A stretch of DNA of 64,000 nt, from the NCBI GenBank assembly GCA_947168815.1, contig CAMVNG010000001.1, forward strand, positions 405,895 to 469,894, given 5' to 3'. The DNA comes from an uncultured bacterium. Its GTDB lineage: Bacteria; Patescibacteriota; Gracilibacteria; Absconditabacterales; Absconditicoccaceae. A model generated the notes under the pieces. That model was not told the DNA's origin and did not search any database. It saw only the letters and a program-made list of their open reading frames with translations. A program made the position numbers and the translations under genes. Positions 36,501 to 48,711 of the stretch are shown piece by piece (the first letter of the stretch is position 1; the number at the start of each line of letters is the position of its first letter).

Positions 36501-38792
36501 CGAATACTCAACGACCTCTTGAATTCCTCATGAATAATAAGTCTTCTTTTTTGCTCATTCGACTCATGAAATCTCACTACTTACATATTTTACATTCAAT
36601 GGCAAAAAATCTCTAACAATAACATTAGATAAATTTTCTGATGAAGAATTCTTAAATGAAACTCTAAAAGTAATAGTATCTCAACTTAAATATCATTCAG
36701 TTTTTTCTCCTTCTATATTTTTTGAAATATCAGGAGCTGGTTTTTTAGTTTTTTGTTCACAAGAAGAATTACATCAATATTCTCATGCTCAATCTTCTCA
36801 ATCACAAGATTCATCTCCATTTTTTTCCCCATCTCAACACCATAATTCTTTTGCCTCACATTTTTTACTATCACTTGTTCCATTACATTTCCAAGAATAA
36901 TTTCACTTATCATCTCAAGAAAAATCGGAAATAGTTCCAGCAGAACAAAGATTCATATCCTCATTCAATAATGGCACGCTATGGTTATTGTTGTAATGTT
37001 CTCATGTATAAGCTGAATTACATTGAGCATTTACAACCGGCGCATTTTTCTTTTTACAAGAAGCATCACAATCACTTGTTCCATCACATTCCTCCTTACC
37101 TTCTTCAACACTTCCATTTCAACAAAATGTTTGTTTAGCTTCACATGAGTCTGTACTTGTTCAATTTGTACATGTCCATGTTATCTTTCATGTACTCTTT
37201 TCCCATTTATATCATGATGATGTTCATACGCTACAATACGATTTTCATGACCTTTCTACCCATGATGTTGTCGTATTATTATCATATTTCGTTTTTCAAT
37301 CTAATTCACTATTACATGATGCATCCTTCCATCCACATGAAGAATTACAATTATCTCATCAATCACATGATTCATTATCTTCCTCAACACTTCCGTTTCA
37401 ACAGAATGTTTGTTTAGCTTCACATGAGTCTGTACTTGTTCAATTTATACATGTCCATGTTATCTTTCATGTACTCTTTTCCCATTTATATCATGATGAT
37501 GTTCATACGCTACAATACGATTTTCATGACCTTTCTACCCATGATGTTGTCGTATTATTATCATATTTCGTTTTTCAATCTAATTCACTATTACATGATG
37601 CATCCTTCCATCCACATGAAGAATTACAATTATCTCATCAATCACATGATTCATTATCTTCCTCAACACTTCCGTTTCAACAGAATGTTTGTTTAGCTTC
37701 ACATGAGTCTGTACTTGTTCAATTTGTACATGTCCATGTTATCTTTCATGTACTCTTTTCCCATTTATATCATGATGATATTCATACGCTACAATACGAT
37801 TTTCATGACCTTTCTACCCACGATGTTGTCGTATTATTATCATATTTTGTTTTTCAATCTAATTCACTATTACATGATGCATCTGGTATAAGCTTACAAT
37901 CAGCCGTACAATTACTTCATCAATCACATTCTTCCTTTGGTGAAGCTCAATTATCGTAGCTTCATCCATTTTGAACAATTCCATCTCAACACCATGCCAA
38001 TTTTAAATTCATACATTCGTAATCATGGCTTTTTTCCTCTGAATCCCACTTAATACTATTTGTAACTACACTACTTGACTGATTAACATAATCATTCTTC
38101 CATTTAGGTCATCAATCATCCCAAGATGACGCATTATTCTTAACCCGCCAAAGATTCGAAGAAGTAATTCAAGAATTATCTCTTCTTCATGAAACAGGCA
38201 TTGCTACATATGAAGATGTTTTTCAAGAGTTATATCATCTAAACACTGTATAACGAATTTTATACGCTATTTGAATTGTATTATTCGATTTATTGCTTGG
38301 TGCGGAAATCAAAAATGGTTGACTACTCAAAGCCCTTACCCATTGGTTAATTGGAAAAACACTTGAAGCTCTATACCACGCCGAAGTATACGATAAAGAT
38401 TTTTTTGATCAATTAAGATAAACCTTTAACATACGATCTTCTGGAACATAATATCTTACAGAACTACCTTGATATGTTGAATTTTTTACAGTATGAGCTG
38501 CAATTCTATAATCAGTATTCTCATTTCAATAATATCTCGCATTATCATCTAAGAACCACTGCTTACCCAAATCTTTAACTCAATCTCCGTCTGCATCTCA
38601 ATCCAAATATAAATCAACAGTATAATAATCTCATGGACATTGAGCTTGAGACAAAGCAGTACTTCATGGTTCCTGTTTTGCAAACCAAACCTCCTCTCAA
38701 TTGATACTACCTTTTCATCACTCTAGCCCAAAACATGGCATAAATGCAGCCATTAAAAGAAACCATACTATTAAGAAACTTTTTTTATTCAT
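33549..38792 (-). CDS. giant secreted surface protein 2, paralogue with tandem repeats
   Basis: 1747 residues, signal peptide ending MPCFGLEGG. The N-terminal domain (QCPGDYYTVDLYLDGD, STYQGSSVRYYVPED) and the C-terminal domain (NPYFVQKS, GIFYAG, ending LLKTERE) match protein 1. Between them lie a CGDG unit, a threefold 93-residue Cys-containing repeat (CGNGSVEEDNESCDGGDNC, SYCSVGTSSGYKWEKSTG), DUF11-like domains, and a run of four CGDG units near 35330-35700 (CGDGVIDEGEKCDPKD, CGDGKREGNEKCDYKD, CGDGVRNGSEQCDYAD, CGNGNYDAGESCD). The first Gly of CGDG is usually TGA. Disulfide-rich and extracellular; function unknown. Confidence 0.85.
37105..37883. repeat. 279-bp near-identical tandem repeat, 2.8 copies
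   Basis: Three head-to-tail units start at 37105, 37384 and 37663; the last stops after 221 bases. The period of 279 is a multiple of three, so the frame of the surface-protein gene is kept and each unit adds 93 residues. Units differ at only a handful of bases (for example CCATTT/CCGTTT near the start), so the expansion is recent. Confidence 0.95.
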
Positions 38793-38814
38793 AATAACTA
38801 TATTCTAAATATAA

Positions 38815-41800
38815 TTACATTCCTTCATCATCTCATGCATTCACAACAACATCTTGATTCTCACTACCTGTTGTTCATGAATTATTTCCAGGTCATTGAG
38901 GATAATCTCATTCAGGACCACCAGTTGTTCATGATTCCATATTTCAATCTCAACGTCAACCTTTCTTTCCACCTTCATCTCAAACATCAACAGTTGCTGA
39001 TGCAGCCAATTGAAATCTAGAAGTTTGAACTCTATCAGCTCCTTGAGCTTCTAAGTCAACAATTGCTAAAGATCTTCCATTCTGCAAAGCTTCTGTATAT
39101 AATGAAGGATTTCAATCTACGATAGTACATGTTAAATTTTCAATCATAACCATATGATTAACACATTGAGCATAGAATCATGTCTTAAAAGCACCACTTA
39201 ACTCAACTTGTTTTCAATTGGTTCACATAAGAACCATTTTATCTCAATCGAAACTAGCTTCATTAATTTTTGAAACTAGATCTTCCTTTGTGGTAACTCA
39301 CACTGTTTTCATTATCTTTTTTACATCATTACCAAACAAATGAGTATCTGTAGTTAAAAGTTCACTTAACACATGTTTTTTAACTACTTCTGGTATTTCA
39401 TCTGAAGATACAGATTCAACATTATCAATAACATAAGGATTAACTACTGGCTTCATTAAATCATATGGGTTTCCATAGTTATAACCTATTGTATTTGTAG
39501 TTTGTCTCAATGAAACAGTATGTGTATCAAGACTCGATTCATTCATTTTATTAAACAATGTTTGATATTCAGGTGCTATATCCTTATCCATTTTAGAAAT
39601 AATACCTTTTGAGACTCTATCTGTAATCTTATCAAAAGAATCATTTGAAGATACTCATCAGAACATTAAGTCATATTTATTATCTTGATTTGTTCACTTA
39701 ATATTATGTGATCTACTAAACAAACCATTCAATGCAAGCAATAAACGTAATTTTACTTCTGGAATAACCTCAGAATCTTGTAATTTTTCCTTTGCACCAA
39801 TCAAGACATCTCCTCCCTTACCTCAAATATAAGAAGCCATCTCATCCAATAGCTTAGACATTGAAGTTATAGAAGCATCTAAATCAGAAAGAGAATTATT
39901 TTTAATCCAATCAGAATACAAACTATTTAATTTAGAAGTTGCTTGCTTATGTGCAATATTTGCAATCTTGTTATCCTTCCATAAATCAGAATTAGTATAA
40001 ATTTGGGAAACAATTTCTGAAACTGCTCAATCTGTTTCACTTAAAATACTTAAATCAAGATCTTCTCTTGGTAAAGCACCTTCTAATTCAATTTTGAAGT
40101 TTCATTCAGTTCTATTTGTTAAAGAAAGAACTCCATCTCTAGAAATCTTCAAATTATGTCCAGCAATCACTCAATCTCAAATTAAAGTTAAATTATCTCC
40201 AACCTTTTGACATAATTGACCTTCAGAGTTCAAAACAATTTCAGGATTATTACTTGGCCAATTTTCTCAAGCTTGTTCTTTTAAATCCGCAATCATTTTA
40301 GCAAGAGAACTCGCTGATAATTGCAAAGTTTCAGGCTCCTTCAAAGCATACCTATCAACAAACCAATCAGCTGGAATATTTTGAGCCTTTATATCAGATC
40401 TACTAGTAACTACAGATCATATAGACAAAACAGTTGTTTCACCACTAACTCATTTTGCAGAAAACAATCTAATTGGAACATTTTTATTAATTACAATTCA
40501 TGAATCAGTTTTTGAAATCTGCCATTTCATATTAGGATGAACCATAACATTAATCTTTTTAAAGAGCTCATTACTAATCATAAGATAATCTCAGTCAACA
40601 AAAAGTCCATTCTCGATTCAAATTTTCTTATTCAACTCATCAACCGTTGTTTTCGTAATTCATTCTGGAATATAATCATTCAATACATCACTATACAAAG
40701 CCCTTCTTCTATTTGATTCAAAAAGTCTTGAATCTACAGTTCATCAGAATCTATGATTCGCAAATTTTAAAACTCAAACAATTGGAATACTATGAGAATA
40801 GAAAGCCACAGACAATCAAACTCAACTTACGTAATATCACTTTCTATCTAAATCTGCAACTTTTTCATTAGACCAAACTTGGGAATATGCATTTGATAAT
40901 TCTTCAACAATCTTACCTCTATTTTCTAAAGTATTATCCGCACCTTCATACAATCTCAAATATTGAAGTAAAGATTCAGAAGCTTCACGAATATCTTGAT
41001 CTTTTGCATCCTTGAAGAAATCTTTTATTACATTCTTAACTTTCTCCGCATCTAATGTAATTTTCTCTCACTGAATTCCAGATAAAATACTTGTTAAAAT
41101 TGTCTCTGTTTTTGAATATGTTTCTCTTTGTCTTTCCAATCTTGTTTTATTTTTATCCCAATCAAGACCAACATGCGCTTCTACTCCAACTGTTCAACGG
41201 AAATTAACAGATCATCCTACGGTAAGAATTGTAGATGCTCATATTTTCTTTCATACTCAGATACCAGCTGAAGCAATAGGAATAACACCTAATGTTGTTC
41301 CGGCAGAAATAGATGCATATCATTTCCATCCTTTACCTAAATTTACTGTTGGATTCCATGCAAAATTAAATCCAATATCTCAAGATTTAGCATTTGGAGC
41401 CATACTAGCTCAAACATTAAATGAAAAATTATTTCATAAATCCAAACCAACAGCTGCTCCTAATCCAGTTCAAGATGCATCATAATTTGCTAATTGGGCA
41501 TCCAACAAATTAGCAATTCATGTATTTAATTGTTGAGCACCCTCATCAGTTGAAATATAATTTCTTGCTTCTTCTAATGAAGAAAGGATACCATCTAATT
41601 CTTCTTGTGTTTTTCATTTAGTTAATAAATTAGCCTCTATCTTAGCCTTAATTGAAGCATCATCTGGATTTTTCTTGTATTCAGTAATCAATGAAATCAA
41701 ATCAGAAATTCATTGTTGGATAGAATCTTTATGTTTCTGCAAAGATTCCTTGTACTCCTGTGACTGTTTTACTCTCTCAATATCTTTTGTTCTTCATGCA

Positions 41801-43281
41801 GCTTCCAATGCCTTTTGTCAAGCATCAGCACCGAATTGAAGAATATATTTAATATCCATAGGTGGATTAGCCAAAAAATCCTGAATCTTATCAAAATTAT
41901 TGATATCAAACATATTAGCTTTTGTAATCATAGCATCTCATGTCAATCACAAAGACTTATTTAAAGCAGCTAAAATATTCTCAAAAATAACCTTATTTTC
42001 CATACCCAAAGAACTAATAACTTCTTTAATTTGAGATGCAGATTTCAATCAACTATCTCAGTGTGAAAGTGTTCAATCTAGATTAAAATCTAACATAATA
42101 TCAATAAGTTTTGTTTCATCCATCTCTGCCTTATATTTAGCAAGTCTTGCTTCTCTAGAGGTTCAAAACTCTGCCTTTGATGTTTCAACACGAGAAGCCC
42201 ATGATCTAACCATGTTTTCAAAGCCTCCATTATATAACACCATATCTATATAATTAGAGAAATTTGAATAACTTTCACCTAATGTTCATTGTGTAACCAC
42301 ATCAGTTACAATAGCATTAAGTCAAGCAAAATCCTTTAATTTTTTCAACATTGAATTTACCAAAGATCCATTTACTCTCTCATTATATTGAACCAAAATA
42401 CCCATATTCTTTAAAGCAGAAAGCCATTCTCTATCAGTATTATGTAAAGCTTCCTTAGGATTGTTTTTCATATATTCAAGCAATCTTACTTCAACAGGTC
42501 TATTACCTTTATCATCATAAACAATAATTCAATTATCTTGACCGTTTTCTATATCACTCACCAATCAAACAAATCTTTTCATCATTCTCTTTTCATCTCA
42601 AGAAAGCTTTATAACTAATTCATCATCTTTAGACGCTAATTGCTTATAAATTTCATTAATTGTTTTCTTTCACAATTTTCTTTTACTTATATTAGAAAAA
42701 TTCAAAGATTCATCAGCTTCTACTTCATTATTATCTCTTAAATCATATCAATGAACCTCAACAATTTCAGATTGAAGAACAGATAAATTTGTTCTAATAT
42801 CTCTCATAATTTCCAATTCTTTTTCAGTAAACTGATCTCATTCAGTTTGCAAATGTTCCTCTAATCAGAGATTCTTATATAATAATGCAATTTCTCTCTT
42901 TTCCTCAGAATCAGCCTTATCATAAGCTCTATTCAAAATCAACGCCATTTTAGGCTTATCAATTGATCAAAGAATCTTGTTAATATCATCACTTACTAAC
43001 TCGAAATTTTTCATAAGAGTATTAACAGTAATTTCTCTTTCAGAACCCTCAGTACTTAAAACAGCCAACAACTCCTTTACAGAATTTTGGTCAACTTCAT
43101 TTCTCAAAAGTTCATTAATTTCTTTTTCTAATTTTTTCTTTGCCTTTTTTAATTTCTTTTCTTCCTCTTTAGGCAATTCTGGAGTTCTCAATTTTTTATT
43201 AATTCAATCAAGCTCCTTTCTCTTATCTGAAATAAGAGCTTCATTAGATAATGGATTTTGAGATTCAACTGGATTAGTCAT
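38815..43281 (-). CDS. very large protein of unknown function (1488 residues)
   Basis: No signal peptide at MTNPVESQNPLSNE. The first 600 residues are charged and helical (EEKKLKKAKKKLEKEINELL). Around residues 610-700 is a glycine-rich, alternating beta stretch (NNFSFNVGASMAPNAKSGDI, GYASISAGTTLGVIPIASAG, GGSVNFRGTVGVEAHVGLDW) that resembles a beta-barrel or beta-solenoid surface. The C-terminal half mixes helical and beta parts and ends in a low-complexity Gly/Ser/Glu/Asn tail (GGKKGGRGDGNMESGTTG). I do not recognise it. It lies 22 bases upstream of surface protein 2 on the same strand, so probably one transcript. Confidence 0.75.
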
Positions 43282-43327
43282 GATAATAACAATAAATAAC
43301 TAAAAATAATATTTAAGTAAAAGATTT

Positions 43328-43606
43328 TTACTCTTCTGAAAGAATTTTATCTAAATCTTCAACAACATCCCTGCTACTTCTTTCTTGAGCCCTAATGCTC
43401 TCAACTGCTGAAATAGCCCTTTCTAGCTTCCTTCTCTTTTGCTCATCCGATGTTGTACGAACAACATTCTTAAAAACAGAAAAAAGCTCATCAATTTGCT
43501 CATCATTAAGAACATTGTACCTCATCAGCACAACGAAACCCCTCGCAGGTTCCCAGACATCCTTTACCTTATCAAGGAACGTCATAATATACTCTTTCTT
43601 CGTCAT
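43328..43606 (-). CDS. small helical protein of unknown function
   Basis: 92 residues, highly charged and predicted helical (EQIDELFSVFKNVVRTTSDE, DEQKRRKLERAISAVES), no membrane segment, no TGA codon. First gene of the leftward surface-protein block, 46 bases upstream of the 1488-residue protein. Not recognised; could be a small regulator or a partner of the big protein. Confidence 0.7.
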   Translation of the reverse strand: MTKKEYIMTFLDKVKDVWEPARGFVVLMRYNVLNDEQIDELFSVFKNVVRTTSDEQKRRKLERAISAVESIRAQERSSRDVVEDLDKILSEE

Positions 43607-43727
43607 ATTAGATTACTTCGAGAATAAAATTCTTCATTACAAGTATATACCAAAGAAAAAAATATTTCTTGTTTTAGAAATAAACATAAGAAAAAAATAC
43701 TTGCCATTTTCATTTTTTGTGATATAA

Positions 43728-43760
43728 AAAAATTCCTATCAAAAATTGACAGGAATTTTA
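43728..43760 (-). terminator. terminator at the end of the ribosomal-adk cluster
   Basis: 11-bp stem (AAATTCCTATC with GACAGGAATTT, one mismatch), 7-base loop, and a T tract on the minus strand, about 20 bases after the adk stop. Confidence 0.75.
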
Positions 43761-43779
43761 CACATACTTTATAAATAAA

Positions 43780-44352
43780 TTATTTATTTAATCACTCAAT
43801 CATAGATTTATAAATATTTTCAACAGAATCATCAGCTCATACCGTTAACAATTTTCAAATGCCATCAAAATATTGTATAACTGGCATTGTCTCCTTCTCG
43901 AAAGTATCTAATCTCTTATTTATAACTTTCATATCAAGATCATCTGCTCTATTTTGTTCTTTAGCTCTATTTAAAATTCTCTCTACAGCCTTCTCTCTAG
44001 AAATATCAAAATACACTCATATAAAATCTCTTTTATACTCACATTCTTTTGCTATAAAATAATGAAGTTGAGCCATAGTTCTAGGAAAACCGTCCGTTAA
44101 CATAAACTCTCAATCACCAATAAGATGAAAACACATATTGAACAAATCAAACGCTAATGTATCAGCCAACATCTTTCACTGTGCCATTGTATCTTTCATA
44201 TATGACGAAATAGCGTTATCATTAGAAGATAAAGCCCTAAACATCTGACCTGGCTCAATATACTTATAAGTAGGAAACTCATTCAAAAAAATCTTAGCTT
44301 GAGTTCCCTTTCAAGATCATTGAATACCAAAAAAAACAATATCCTTATTCAT
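43780..44352 (-). CDS. adk: adenylate kinase
   Basis: AMP + ATP to 2 ADP. 190 residues with P-loop GIQGSGKGTQ near residues 9-18, AMP-site GQMFRAL, DGFPRTMAQ, and a short LID with NRADD ahead of the final R-D/R-R helix (VINKRLDTFEKET). No zinc-finger LID cysteines. In the P-loop two glycines are TGA. Last gene of the leftward translation cluster; in many bacteria adk lies beside secY, but here it follows rpsI. Confidence 0.93.
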
Positions 44353-44433
44353 GAGAAAATACTAAAAGAATAAAAACAATGACAATATAAGAAAAAGCTG
44401 GAAATAATCCAGCTCATTCTCGAAAATATATAA

Positions 44434-44856
44434 TTATCTCTTTGACCATGTAGGTGCTTTTCTCGCTTTTTTCAAACCAGGCTTCTTTCTTTCTTTAACT
44501 CTAGGATCCCTCTTTAATAAACCATGAGGTTTTAAAGTTGGTCTCAAATCAGAATTCCATTCAACCAATGCCCTAGAAAAAGCCAATCTAATAGCATCTG
44601 ATTGTCAAGCAATACCTCCACCAACGATTTTAATTTCAGCATCAAACTTCTTGGCAACATCACTACCTAATGTAGTAAATGGAAGAATAGCATTTTGATA
44701 TAGATAAACATTTCCTCCAAAATAATCAGCTAAACTATATTCCTTACCACTAGCTGTCTTTACAAGGAATTTTCATGCTCCCTTAGCATATAATTTAACA
44801 GTTGCTGTTGTTTCCTTTCTTCTTCCAACTGCATTTGTGTATTCTCTATTTGCCAT
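44434..44856 (-). CDS. rpsI: ribosomal protein uS9
   Basis: 140 residues, with the S9 start [35 protein letters not shown] and the basic end [20 protein letters not shown]...KR whose last lysine-arginine reaches the P-site tRNA. Its ATG overlaps the rplM stop by one base (TAATG), pointing to coupled translation. Confidence 0.97.
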
Positions 44857-45314
44857 TATTTATAAAGATTAATTGGTTTAAAATTATCGTATTTTGTAGT
44901 AGTACCCTTCACTAATTTTAATCTCTTAATTCTAGCATCCCTAAGCTTATTCTTAGGAAGCATACCTCTAACTGCATACCATAAAGCTTTACCAGGATTC
45001 TTTTTAAGCAATTCACCCAAAGTAATACTTTTTAAATTACCTTTATAACCACTATAAGTATAATATACTTTATCTGTTAGTTTTTTACCAGTAGCAACAA
45101 TATTTTCAACATTCTCAACGATTACAAAACTACCTGCATCCCAGAAATCAGAATAATATGCTCTATCTTTACCCATTAGCTTCTTAGCTACATCAACAGC
45201 TAATCTACCAAGAGTTTTCCCAGTAGCATCAACACGATACCATCTTCTATTCTTCTCTTGATCAACCTGTTTAACCCAGATGGTCTTATTTAAATCTTTC
45301 TTAGTAAACTCCAT
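44856..45314 (-). CDS. rplM: ribosomal protein uL13
   Basis: 152 residues with WYRVDATGKTLGRLAVDVAK and AVRGMLPKNKLRDARIKRLK, hallmarks of L13. No TGA codon at all, like several other highly expressed ribosomal genes here. Pairs with rpsI as in most bacteria. Confidence 0.97.
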   Translation of the reverse strand: MEFTKKDLNKTIWVKQVDQEKNRRWYRVDATGKTLGRLAVDVAKKLMGKDRAYYSDFWDAGSFVIVENVENIVATGKKLTDKVYYTYSGYKGNLKSITLGELLKKNPGKALWYAVRGMLPKNKLRDARIKRLKLVKGTTTKYDNFKPINLYK

Positions 45315-45350
45315 GATTACTCACATACGATAACTAAAATAAATGATCAA

Positions 45351-45737
45351 TTACGCTAGCTTCAACATAATCTTAGCAGCAGCATCTCCAACTCTAAATC
45401 CAAGCTTATATGAAGTAGTAAAACCAGATGCTCTTTTCTCTTCTCTATATTTAGGCAAAAGAGTTTCAATAACTTTCTTTCACTCTTCTTCACCATATAC
45501 AACAGACTTTACATACTTAATAGCTTCTCTTTTTGCAGCCTTTTCATCATATTTAGCATCAAAACTTAATAATCTAGAAAAGAATTCATCAGTAAAAGCT
45601 TTCAAAACTTTAGCTCTCTTTGGAGTTGTTGTAATCTTTCAAGCTCTAATCAAACTAGAAAGCTGCATTCTAATAAAAACTCATTTACTCTTAGCACCTG
45701 TATTTAACTCTAAGAGCTTATTTTGCTGGTGTCTCAT
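45351..45737 (-). CDS. rplQ: ribosomal protein bL17
   Basis: 128 residues: MRHQQNKLLELNTGAKSK, then QLSSLIRAGKITTTPKRAKV and C-terminal GFRVGDAAAKIMLKLA, the L17 pattern (MRHxxxxxxLxR...TT..RAK). Follows rpoA in the usual alpha-operon order. Confidence 0.95.
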
Positions 45738-45764
45738 CCTAATAAAACCATAATAAATAATAAA

Positions 45765-46766
45765 TTATCCTATTAATACTTTACCAATATTTGACAATGA
45801 AGAGGTAATCTCGTCAATAGCCTTTCTTCATACTCATTTCATAACAAGAAGCTCTGACTTCTTTTTCTTCTCCAAATCTTCCACATACAATATATTATTC
45901 TTTATCAAAGCATTTCTAGTTCTTTCACTCAAAGGCAACGCATCAATTGGCATTGTTTTAACTGAAGAACTTTCTTCAGTAGGAGTTGTAGAATCTTCAG
46001 CCAAATCTTCATAATCAATTAACACAGATTTATCAATATACACATTGTCAAAAACGAACAATTTAGCATAACTAGCCAACACTTCTCAAGCAAACATTAC
46101 TATCTCTTTAGGAGAAATAGCTTCATACTTAGCCTTAACCTCTAAATTAAGAGCATCTTTTGTACTTCAGCTAAAGTCTTCAATAACTTCTTCAACATCA
46201 TATCTAACATAATCAACCAAAGAGAAATCATTATCAATTAACAAAAGACCAACTTCACTATTTCAATCAGCTAACTTATCTCTTTGTCTAAGATAATCTA
46301 AGCTATAATAACCATATCATTTCTCGATTCTTAATTCAACACTCAACTCAACTGAACTATCTGTAATTTCAAACAAATGCACATTTCCATTCAACAATTC
46401 AATTCATGAAGGCAACTTCAAATCAGCTGCACTATATGATCCAACTCCCTTAAACTTCTGAGAAATCCATTGAAGAGAATCTACATTTTCATCAACCTTA
46501 AAGCGCAAAGTTTTAAGATTTAACATAATATTAATCACATTCTCTCTTACACCACTAATAATATCGTACTCGTGTGGAACTCCTTTAATTTTCAATCAAG
46601 TAATTGCACCACCAAGGTTATAAGCTAGAATAATTCTTCTCAACGCATTTCAAAGCGTGTGTCAGAAACCTCTTGGTACATATTTCAATTCAAACCTTGT
46701 AGCACCGTCATCGAGCTGACTGAAACTAATCTTAGGAACTCCAATAAATTGTTGTATGTTCAACAT
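45765..46766 (-). CDS. rpoA: RNA polymerase alpha subunit
   Basis: 333 residues. N-terminal assembly domain with ELKYVPRGFGHTLGNALRRI, then IKGVPHEYDIISGVRENV; C-terminal domain with PLSERTRNALIKNNILYVED and KGVGRKAIDEI, the helix-hairpin-helix that contacts UP elements. Acidic Ser/Glu linker between the domains. Ends with TAA after VLIG. Confidence 0.97.
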
Positions 46767-46822
46767 GGAAGTAGAAATATGATATAAAGTTTTTGTTATT
46801 AGACAATCTCATCACAACAACA

Positions 46823-47443
46823 CTATGCTCTAGCATAGAATTCGATAACCTTCAAGAGATCTCCAAGTGGCTCAATTTCACCCCTCTGAGGTAAAGCCAA
46901 TACTTCAATACTATAAGCATTTCTATCAACCTTTATCCAAGAAGGAACCTTAGCAGGAGAAGACTTTGCAGCTCCAGCATACAAAGGAGAATTCTTCAAC
47001 TTTTCTTTAACAGTAATCTTATCACCAGCCTCAACAAAAGTAGAAGGAACGTTGTGTTTCTTACCGTTTAATAAAAAGTGTCCATGTACAACCATTTGTC
47101 TTGCCTGCATAATAGTGTTAGCAAAACCAGATCTCAAAACAATAACATCTAACCTTCTTTCCAAAAACTGGAACAATGCAACGTCATGAGAAACATTATT
47201 ATTCTTAGCATATTTAGCAGCAGTTTTCTTCACAATAGTAGCAAATTGTTTTTCAGACAAGAGATAACTTCTCTTAACAACTTGTTTGTTTCTAAGAAGT
47301 TTTCCATATTCTGAGTTTCTTTGCATTCATGAACCATGTTGACCTGGCAACTCTCTTCTCTTTTTAATATTATACTTCTGAGAACCAAAAAGATTAACTT
47401 GTTCTCTTCTACATAATCTAAACTTAGCTCCTGTGTATCTCAT
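46823..47443 (-). CDS. rpsD: ribosomal protein uS4
   Basis: 206 residues. Starts MRYTGAKFRLCRREQVNLFG, contains the S4 RNA-binding domain (RLDVIVLRSGFANTIMQARQ, VVHGHFLLNGKKHNVPS). No N-terminal zinc-binding Cys set. A single TGA (the Gly in GQHGSGMQ) sits near the start. Confidence 0.97.
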
Positions 47444-47490
47444 CCGATAAAAATAATAAATAAACTGAAAAGTATTCTATAAAAATAAGA

Positions 47491-47874
47491 TTAATTTCTT
47501 TTTGGTCTTTCACCCTTACATCATCAAAATTGAATTCCAGTTTCCTCCTTAATATACTCAATATCAATTACTCAAATCTCAGTTATAGCCTTAAACACAC
47601 CCTCTCTTGCCATACCAGTTCACTTAAAGATAATACCAATTTCTTTTAATCAATAATTCTGAGCTTCTTTAAGTATGTTTTTAGTAAGCATCTCTGCAGC
47701 ATATGGGGTTGATTTTTTTGACCCTTTATAACCAACTTTTCAAGTTCAACCTCAAAGGATTTTATTTCCTTCTTGATCAATCAAAGTAACTAACGTATTA
47801 TTTGAAGTTGTGTGTACGTGCAAAACTCCACTAACTACCTTAATATCTTTCTTTTTTGCCTTAGTAACAGCCAT
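47491..47874 (-). CDS. rpsK: ribosomal protein uS11
   Basis: 127 residues: VLHVHTTSNNTLVTLIDQEG, KKSTPYAAEMLTKNI and GIQFGGCKGERPKRN are diagnostic (usual end PHNGCRPPKRRR). Between rpsM and rpsD as in most alpha operons. Confidence 0.97.
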
Positions 47875-47899
47875 TTTCCATAGAAAAAACTAGATAAAA

Positions 47900-48274
47900 C
47901 TATTTCTTTAATACAGGTCTTACTTTAGATCTTCCAAGAAGCTTTTTAGCAGTTCTTGCATTCTTTCTAGTAAGTTGTCCTCTTACAGGAAGTCAAAGAT
48001 TATGTCTCATACCTCTGTAACACTTAATTTCCTTTAACCTCTTAATAGCAGAAGCAACCTCTCTCTTAAGATCATTTTCAAGAACATAATTTTTTAATTC
48101 GTCAGAAATTAATTTCTGTTCTTCTTCAGTTACATCTTTAACTTTCTTCATATAATTAATTTTGAGTTGATCTAAGATTTTTCTTGATCTTTCTCTTCCA
48201 ATTCCATAAATGGTTGTTAATGCAATCCAAATAGATTTTTCTTCTGGAAGAACATGCCCCATCAATCTAAACAT
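47900..48274 (-). CDS. rpsM: ribosomal protein uS13
   Basis: 124 residues: LPEEKSIWIALTTIYGIGRE (helix-turn-helix region), KCYRGMRHNLGLPVRGQ and the basic tail KVRPVLKK. I start at MFRLMGHVLPEE to match the family (MARIAGVDLP); five further in-frame residues lie upstream. Confidence 0.95.
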
Positions 48275-48301
48275 TCCTTCAAAAAACAATATAAATAAAA
48301 A

Positions 48302-48418
48302 CTATCCTTGTCTAGCCTTATGTCTAGGATTCTTTTTACAAGTTACATATAATTTTCCTTTTCTCTTTACAATTTGACAGTACATACATCTTTTTTTAAG
48401 AGAAGTTACCACTTTCAT
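48302..48418 (-). CDS. rpmJ: ribosomal protein bL36
   Basis: 38 residues: [20 protein letters not shown], then [15 protein letters not shown], the L36 zinc ribbon with Cys-x2-Cys and Cys-x4-His. Between infA and rpsM, its normal place. Confidence 0.96.
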   Translation of the reverse strand: MKVVTSLKKRCMYCQIVKRKGKLYVTCKKNPRHKARQG

Positions 48419-48444
48419 CGTCTTTAAACATAAGATTTAAATAT

Positions 48445-48711
48445 TTAATCAGTCAAAACATCTTGATCATGATCTGAAGCCTTAGAAGCAACATTATATC
48501 TATAAATAATCCTACCTTGCTTCATATCATATTGATTAACCTCAACTTTAACACAATCTCACTCGATAATTCAAATATGAGACTGCTTCATCTTACCAGC
48601 CTTATAGCAAGTAATAACCATATCAGTATCTTTCAACTTCACAGTATACTTACCAGCTGGTAATTGCTCTAGGATTTCTCAATCCCATTCGAGGACTCAA
48701 GATTTTGCCAT
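48445..48711 (-). CDS. infA: translation initiation factor IF-1
   Basis: 88 residues, S1/OB fold: GVLEWDGEILEQLPAGKYTV, AGKMKQSHIGIIEGDCVKVE and a C-terminal acidic extension DHDQDVLTD slightly longer than usual. Its start overlaps the end of rplU by one base (TAATG). Confidence 0.95.

Noticed and set aside
37105..37883. CRISPR-like array
   Set aside because: The repeat is 279 bp, has no spacers, and is coding.
37145..37891. Three identical plus-strand frames of 90 residues
   Set aside because: They are antisense shadows of the 279-bp repeat in the surface-protein gene.
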